From positions 124,001 to 188,000 of the forward strand of contig NZ_JABCNG010000004.1 of the NCBI RefSeq assembly GCF_012932495.1: a stretch of DNA of 64,000 nucleotides. The letters are read 5' to 3'. Under the pieces are notes generated by a model that saw only the letters and a list, made by a program, of their open reading frames with translations, was not told the origin of the DNA and ran no database searches. Shown here in pieces: positions 59,641-64,000 of the stretch. Source of the DNA: Novosphingobium sp. SG919 (GTDB lineage Bacteria; Pseudomonadota; Alphaproteobacteria; Sphingomonadales; Sphingomonadaceae). The position numbers were made by a program, and so were the translations under genes. The first letter of the stretch is position 1. Every line of letters starts with the position of its first letter.

Positions 59641-61491
59641 ATGGCCGATTCAACCGACATGTTTGGGCATGAGCCCGAAACCCCCGAAGCCCCCGCGCAA
59701 GAGGCTGCGCCCAGCGCCGCCGAACTCGAAGCGGCCGGGCAGGGTGCGATGTTCGGCGATCCCGCGCCTCGGCCGGCGCCTGCGGCCGCGCCGCAGCCAG
59801 CGCCCGCTGCGCCCGCGCAGCCCTATCGCGTGCTTGCGCGCAAATATCGCCCGCAGACCTTTTCCGCGCTGATCGGCCAGGAAGCCATGGTGCAGACCCT
59901 GGCCAACGCGATCCGCCGCGATCGGCTGGCCCATGCCTTTTTGATGACCGGCGTGCGCGGGGTCGGCAAGACCAGCACCGCGCGCCTGATCGCCAAGGCG
60001 CTCAACTGCATCGGTGCTGATGGCCAGGGCGGCCCCACGATCGATCCTTGCGGCCAGTGCGAACCGTGCCGGGCGATTGCCGAAGGCCGCCATATCGACG
60101 TGATCGAGATGGACGCGGCCAGCCACACCGGCGTGGACGACGTGCGCGAGATCATCGAGGCGGTGCGCTATGCCGCTGTGTCCGCGCGCTACAAGATCTA
60201 CATCATCGACGAAGTGCACATGCTTTCGCGCAACGCGTTCAACGCGCTGCTGAAAACGCTGGAAGAACCGCCGGCGCATGTGAAGTTCCTGTTTGCGACC
60301 ACCGAAGTGGACAAGCTGCCGGTCACGGTGCTTTCGCGCTGCCAGCGGTTCGACTTGCGCCGGATTCCCACGGCGCTGCTGGCCGATCATTTCGCCCATG
60401 TCTGCAAGGCCGAAGGCGTCGATGCCGAAGCCGATGCGCTGGCGATGGTTGCCGCCGCTGCCGAAGGGTCTGCGCGCGACGGGCTGTCGATCCTCGACCA
60501 GGCCATCAGCCATGCCGATCTGGCCGGCACGGGCGAGGGCGGCGCCATCCACGTGACCGCCGCGCAAGTCCAGGACATGCTGGGCCTGGCCGACAAGACC
60601 CTGCAACGGCGGCTGTTTGCCGCCATGCTCAAGGGCGACGGCGCGGCGCTGCTGGGCGAAGTGGCGCACCAGTATGCCCTGGGAATCGAGCCGGTGGCCA
60701 TGCTGCGCGCGCAGCTCGATCTGGTGCACAAGGTCACCGTCACCCAGATCAGCGGGCCGGAAGGTGAAGCCCGCTCGGCCGAGGAAGCTGCCGCGCTCCA
60801 GGGCTGGGCCGGCGATCTTTCCGCCGGGCAGCTGCACCGCCTGTGGCAGTTGCTGCTCAAGGGCCATGACGAGGTCAAGACCGCGCCCGATCCGCTGGTC
60901 GCGGCGCAGATGGCGCTGCTGCGCGTTTTGCACGCGTCCGACATGCCCGATCCGGGCGGGCTGGTGCGCAAGCTGGAAGAGATGCTGGCGCAAGCCCCGG
61001 CGCTTGCCGCTGCAGCCGCTGCCGCCCCGGCCGACGGCGCGCCATCGGCCCATGCCGGTGCCAGCGCCCCCGGCCATATGGGCATGGATTGGCAGGCCCT
61101 GGTGGAGCAGGTGGAAGAGGTGTCCCCGCTCACGGGCGCAACCATGCGCCTGTCGGTGCGCCTGATCGAACTGCGCATGGGCACGCTACGCTATCAACTC
61201 GCCCCTGGCCTGCCGGGCGATCCCACGGCCGATATCAAGAAAGCCTTGCAGAACATCACCGGCCAGGCCTGGCTGGTGGAACGCCTCGATGGTCCGGCCG
61301 CACAAGGCGCGCAACCCAGCCTGGTGGAAGCCAAGGCTGCGCTCGAAGCACAGGCCGACGCCGCGATGCGTGCCGACCCCCTCGTGCGTGCGGCGCTCGA
61401 AGCCTTTCCCGGCGCTGAAATTCTCGACGAATCCAACCCTGCCACGTCCGAACGCCGGCCGTGGTCGCCTGCGCGGAGCAGACAAGCATGA
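59641..61491 (+). CDS. dnaX: DNA polymerase III subunits gamma/tau
   Basis: DnaX is the clamp-loader ATPase that links polymerases at the fork. The 616-residue product has an Ala/Pro-rich extension of 60 residues not typical of E. coli, then the AAA+ module with Walker A GVRGVGKTST near 104-113, the zinc module (Cys123, Cys137, Cys140, Cys143) and IIDEVHML. The C-terminal tau part ends at the overlap with ybaB. I see no A AAA AAG slippery site, so the short gamma form by frameshift is unlikely here. The ATG at 59641 follows AGGGAA. dnaX-ybaB is a classic pair and recR usually follows, but here mlaA does. Confidence 0.96.
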   Translation: MADSTDMFGHEPETPEAPAQEAAPSAAELEAAGQGAMFGDPAPRPAPAAAPQPAPAAPAQPYRVLARKYRPQTFSALIGQEAMVQTLANAIRRDRLAHAFLMTGVRGVGKTSTARLIAKALNCIGADGQGGPTIDPCGQCEPCRAIAEGRHIDVIEMDAASHTGVDDVREIIEAVRYAAVSARYKIYIIDEVHMLSRNAFNALLKTLEEPPAHVKFLFATTEVDKLPVTVLSRCQRFDLRRIPTALLADHFAHVCKAEGVDAEADALAMVAAAAEGSARDGLSILDQAISHADLAGTGEGGAIHVTAAQVQDMLGLADKTLQRRLFAAMLKGDGAALLGEVAHQYALGIEPVAMLRAQLDLVHKVTVTQISGPEGEARSAEEAAALQGWAGDLSAGQLHRLWQLLLKGHDEVKTAPDPLVAAQMALLRVLHASDMPDPGGLVRKLEEMLAQAPALAAAAAAAPADGAPSAHAGASAPGHMGMDWQALVEQVEEVSPLTGATMRLSVRLIELRMGTLRYQLAPGLPGDPTADIKKALQNITGQAWLVERLDGPAAQGAQPSLVEAKAALEAQADAAMRADPLVRAALEAFPGAEILDESNPATSERRPWSPARSRQA

Positions 61492-61823
61492 AGTCCATGG
61501 AAGAAATGATCCAGGCGGCGCAAAAGGCCGCCGAAACCATCCAGCGCCAGATGGAGGACGCCCAGGGCCGCCTCGATGGCATCGAGGTGGAAGGTGCCGC
61601 CGGCGGCGGCCTGGTAAAAATCAAGGCTTCGGCCAAGGGCCGCGTGATCGGCGTCGCGATCGATGACAGCCTGCTCGTGCCGGCCGACAAGGGCATCCTC
61701 GAAGATCTCGTGGCGGCCGCGTTCAATGATGCGCGGGCTAAGGCCGACGCCGCCGCGGGCGAGGAAATGCAGAAGGTGCAGATGGCTGCCGGCATTCCGC
61801 CGGGCTTCAAGCTGCCTTTCTGA
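61488..61823 (+). CDS. YbaB/EbfC family nucleoid-associated protein
   Basis: The 111-residue DNA-binding protein begins MKSMEEMIQAAQKAAETIQR and has the family's GGGLVKIKASAKGRVIGVAI central beta segment. YbaB dimers bind DNA as tweezers and affect nucleoid structure. Its ATG overlaps the dnaX stop by four bases (ATGA), so the two are coupled. Confidence 0.94.
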   Translation: MKSMEEMIQAAQKAAETIQRQMEDAQGRLDGIEVEGAAGGGLVKIKASAKGRVIGVAIDDSLLVPADKGILEDLVAAAFNDARAKADAAAGEEMQKVQMAAGIPPGFKLPF

Positions 61824-61959
61824 TCGGCCGCGCAACCTTTCGGGTCGCGCAACCTTTTTGGAAGGCCGTTGTTCCGTCATGACCAGGTGCGCTGAGCAAC
61901 AGCCGCGTATGTAACGCTTCTGTTCAGCGCCCAGTCATGGCGAGATCGCCTACGGGGAC

Positions 61960-63036
61960 ATGATGATCGTATTGCTTGCCGCTGCGTTGGCCGGGACCAC
62001 GCCGATTGATGAAGGCGCCGTGTCACCGCCGGCCACGAACGGCGCACCTGCGGCCGTTGTTGCGGCGCCCGCCGCTGCCCCAGCCGATGGGGCGGTGCCT
62101 TCGCGTGCCCCCGATGGGCAGATCCTGCCGCCGATCGTCTTGCCCCCGCTCGCCCCTTCGGGTTCGACCGGGGCAACGCCGCCCGTGGCTGCCAACGATC
62201 AACCGGCTGACGACAGCGCGATCGTCGTCAACGCGCGGCGCGGTCCGCCGCCGGGCGATCCGGTCATCGCGCTCAACAAAGTGACGTTTGCCGCCACCCA
62301 GGCGGTCGACCGCGCGCTGATCGAACCTGCGGCCAAGGCCTATGGTTCGGCCGTGCCCTATCCCATTCGCGCCGGCCTGCGTCACTTTTTCACCAATCTG
62401 ACCGAGCCGGTCGTGGCGCTCAATTTCCTTTTGCAGCTCAAGCCGGGGAAGGCGGCCGAAACGCTCGGCCGCTTTGCGATCAATTCCACGGTCGGCGTGG
62501 CCGGGCTGCTCGATGTTGCCGTGGCCAAGCCGTTCAAGCTGCCCTACCGGCGCAACGGCTTTGCCAATACCCTGGCTTATTATGGCGTCGGTCCCGGGCC
62601 GTTCCTGTTCGTGCCGCTGGTTGGCCCCACCACTCTGCGCGACGTGATCGGGCTGGGCATCGATCGCGCGTTCCTGCCGGCGATCGTCGGTGGGCCGCTG
62701 CGCAGCCCCTACTACGTCACTGGCAGCTTCGTCGTGCGCTCGCTCAACGATCGTCTCGACGATGACCGCCGCATCAAGGCGATCCGTGCGGCCGGCGATC
62801 CCTATCTGGCGACCAAGCAGGCCTATCTTGCCGCCCGCCAGGCGCAGATCGACGAGTTGAAGGGCCGCAAGCCCAAGGCGCCGGTACCCGCGCCCGGCAC
62901 CGGCGCGCCCAATGTCGTCACGCCGCCGGCGCCGGCGGCTGCCCCCGGCCCGGCCCGGGCCCCTGATGGCCAGGTGCTGCCACCGGTCGTCCTGCCCCCC
63001 ATTGCGCAACCTACTCCGGCGCCCGCCACGCCGTGA
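61960..63036 (+). CDS. mlaA: MlaA (VacJ)-family outer-membrane lipid-asymmetry protein, atypical ends
   Basis: The central 240 residues (about 100-300) match MlaA: DPVIALNKVTFAATQAVDRA, FFTNLTEPVVALNFLLQLKP, RFAINSTVGVAGLLDVA, YYGVGPGPFLFVPLVGPTTLRD and YYVTGSFVVRSL. MlaA removes phospholipids from the outer leaflet with MlaFEDBC. Two features are odd. The signal (MMIVLLAAALAGTTP) has no Cys, so it would not be lipidated. Both ends carry nearly the same Pro-rich motif, APDGQILPPIVLPPLA at 50-65 and APDGQVLPPVVLPPIA at 334-349. The 358-residue length exceeds the usual 250. No other mla genes are nearby. Confidence 0.88.
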   Translation: MMIVLLAAALAGTTPIDEGAVSPPATNGAPAAVVAAPAAAPADGAVPSRAPDGQILPPIVLPPLAPSGSTGATPPVAANDQPADDSAIVVNARRGPPPGDPVIALNKVTFAATQAVDRALIEPAAKAYGSAVPYPIRAGLRHFFTNLTEPVVALNFLLQLKPGKAAETLGRFAINSTVGVAGLLDVAVAKPFKLPYRRNGFANTLAYYGVGPGPFLFVPLVGPTTLRDVIGLGIDRAFLPAIVGGPLRSPYYVTGSFVVRSLNDRLDDDRRIKAIRAAGDPYLATKQAYLAARQAQIDELKGRKPKAPVPAPGTGAPNVVTPPAPAAAPGPARAPDGQVLPPVVLPPIAQPTPAPATP

Positions 63037-63115
63037 TCGCGCCGGCGCAGCAAATCGCATAAAACGGCCAAAAGGGCTGAAATCGGGCAATCCCCAACCG
63101 TCTTGCCGCTTGGGC

Positions 63116-63144
63116 ATTGCGGGGCGGCGCCTTGCACCCCATAT
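63116..63144 (+). promoter_or_regulatory. Candidate heat-shock (sigma-32) promoter of lon
   Basis: CCCCATAT at 63137-63144 is an exact sigma-32 -10 element. A weak -35, ATTGCG at 63116-63121, sits 15 bases before it (consensus CTTGAA). It lies 60 bases before the lon ATG, and lon is heat-shock-regulated in many bacteria. Confidence 0.45.
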
Positions 63145-63204
63145 CTGTGACAAGCCCTGCCGGTTTGGGTTCTTGTGCGGCAGGTGGGACGGACATTTGC
63201 ACTT

Positions 63205-64000
63205 ATGACTTTGTATCCCCTGCTTCCGTTGCGCGACATCGTGGTGTTTCCCGGTATGGTCGTGCCTCTGTTTGTCGGCCGCGAAAAGTCGGTCGCCGCG
63301 CTCGAAGCCGCCATGGCGGGCTCGAAAGACATTTTCCTGCTGGCCCAACTCGATCCCGGCTGCGACGATCCCGATCGCGACGATCTCTATGAAACCGGTG
63401 TGATCGCCAGCGTGCTTCAGCTGCTCAAGCTGCCCGATGGCACGGTGCGCGTGCTTGTCGAAGGGCACCATCGTGCCCAGCTCGAATCGCTCAACCCGCA
63501 GAGCACCAGCCACGGCGATATGCTGATGGCCGAGGTGGTGCAGATCGATCCCGAAGTCGTTTCCGGCACCGAAGTGTCGGCCATGATGCGCTCGGTCGTC
63601 GATCAGTTCGCCGAATATGCCAAGCTTTCCAAAAAGCTGCCGCAGGATGCCGGGCAGCAGCTGGGCGATATCGAGGATGCCGGCAAGCTCGCCGATGCCG
63701 TGGCGGCCAACCTGGCGGCCAAGGTGGCCGACAAGCAGGCCGTGCTTTCGGAAACCGACGCGCTCAAGCGGCTGGAAATGGTGCTTTCCTTCATGGAAGG
63801 CGAACTGGGCGTGCTCCAGGTGGAGCGCAAGATCCGTGGCCGCGTGAAGCGCCAGATGGAAAAGACCCAGCGCGAATATTACCTCAACGAACAGTTGAAG
63901 GCGATTCAGTCCGAACTGGGCGGCGGCGATGGCGAGGAAGCCAACGAAGTCCAGGAACTGCAGGACAAGATCGACAATCTCAAGCTGTCGAAGGAAGCCC
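63205..64000 (+). CDS. lon: ATP-dependent protease Lon, 3' truncated by window end
   Basis: Lon is the cytoplasmic AAA+ serine protease that degrades misfolded and regulatory proteins. Only the first 265 codons are in the window. They cover the N-terminal LON substrate-binding domain (MTLYPLLPLRDIVVFPGMVV, then PLFVGREKSVAALEAAM) and the start of the coiled-coil linker with REYYLNEQLKAIQSELG. The AAA and protease domains lie beyond the end. A candidate heat-shock promoter lies upstream. Confidence 0.96.
   Translation, partial: MTLYPLLPLRDIVVFPGMVVPLFVGREKSVAALEAAMAGSKDIFLLAQLDPGCDDPDRDDLYETGVIASVLQLLKLPDGTVRVLVEGHHRAQLESLNPQSTSHGDMLMAEVVQIDPEVVSGTEVSAMMRSVVDQFAEYAKLSKKLPQDAGQQLGDIEDAGKLADAVAANLAAKVADKQAVLSETDALKRLEMVLSFMEGELGVLQVERKIRGRVKRQMEKTQREYYLNEQLKAIQSELGGGDGEEANEVQELQDKIDNLKLSKEA

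Noticed and set aside
59641..61491. Programmed frameshift in dnaX giving gamma
   Set aside because: No A AAA AAG or similar slippery heptamer followed by a hairpin is visible.

Overview
The window is high-GC chromosomal DNA from an alphaproteobacterium, most likely of the order Sphingomonadales (Novosphingobium/Sphingomonas-like). The pointers are the order argS-SPOR-nagZ-scpA-scpB-tatABC, a Bpt-type arginyltransferase, an NDUFS4-like complex I accessory subunit, abundant TonB-dependent receptors, an EcfG-type promoter and short CCCCTCCC-rich palindromic elements. The taxon is inferred from gene content only. I see no phage, transposase, CRISPR array or rRNA.

Layout. 1-2871: gatA (cut by the window edge) and gatB. 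2978-4485: two coupled, unrecognised secreted proteins. 4556-7456: periplasmic M16 protease. 7656-10235: clpB. 10246-10348: REP-like palindrome. 10423-17134: a dense forward cluster argS, SPOR protein, nagZ, scpA, scpB, tatA, tatB, tatC, linked by short gaps and ATGA/GTGA overlaps. 17342-19983: reverse operon of a beta-hydroxyacid dehydrogenase and an amidohydrolase lipoprotein. 20094-28943: threonine ammonia-lyase, bpt, tamA, tamB. 28954-31040: reverse lipid-kinase/PAP2 pair. 31212-34742: large RTX repeat protein. 35017-35091: tRNA-Gln. 35226-39339: yghU-type GST, topoisomerase IB, gph, glmU.

39436-42568 is an accessory block (TonB receptor with an EF-hand-like loop, then an RHH/PIN toxin-antitoxin pair behind a perfect 31-bp palindrome) lying between glmU and glmS. 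44541-51197, reverse: purQ, purS, an M16 lipoprotein protease, a GGDEF-EAL protein and purC. 51496-54208: wrbA-type quinone reductase, then a SnoaL/GNAT/nitrilase run. 54278-57921: a Pho-box-like site, a TonB receptor and a Tat-exported glycerophosphodiesterase. 58071-64000: LMW phosphatase, NDUFS4-like subunit, SRP RNA, DUF4188-type protein, dnaX, ybaB, an MlaA-like protein and the 5' part of lon.

How it fits together. Much of the window is envelope biology: TamA/TamB, MlaA, TatABC, NagZ, GlmU/GlmS, SPOR, two M16 proteases and two TonB receptors. The best candidate for a functional system that may be undescribed in this group is 54278-57921: an apparent PhoB site driving a dedicated outer-membrane receptor and a Tat-secreted GlpQ-like enzyme, which together would import phosphodiesters and release phosphate from them under phosphate starvation. 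Other points of interest are the EcfG-type promoter of topoisomerase IB, the 7+7 repeat architecture of the RTX protein, the PIN toxin lacking one acidic residue, and the terminally duplicated motif in MlaA.
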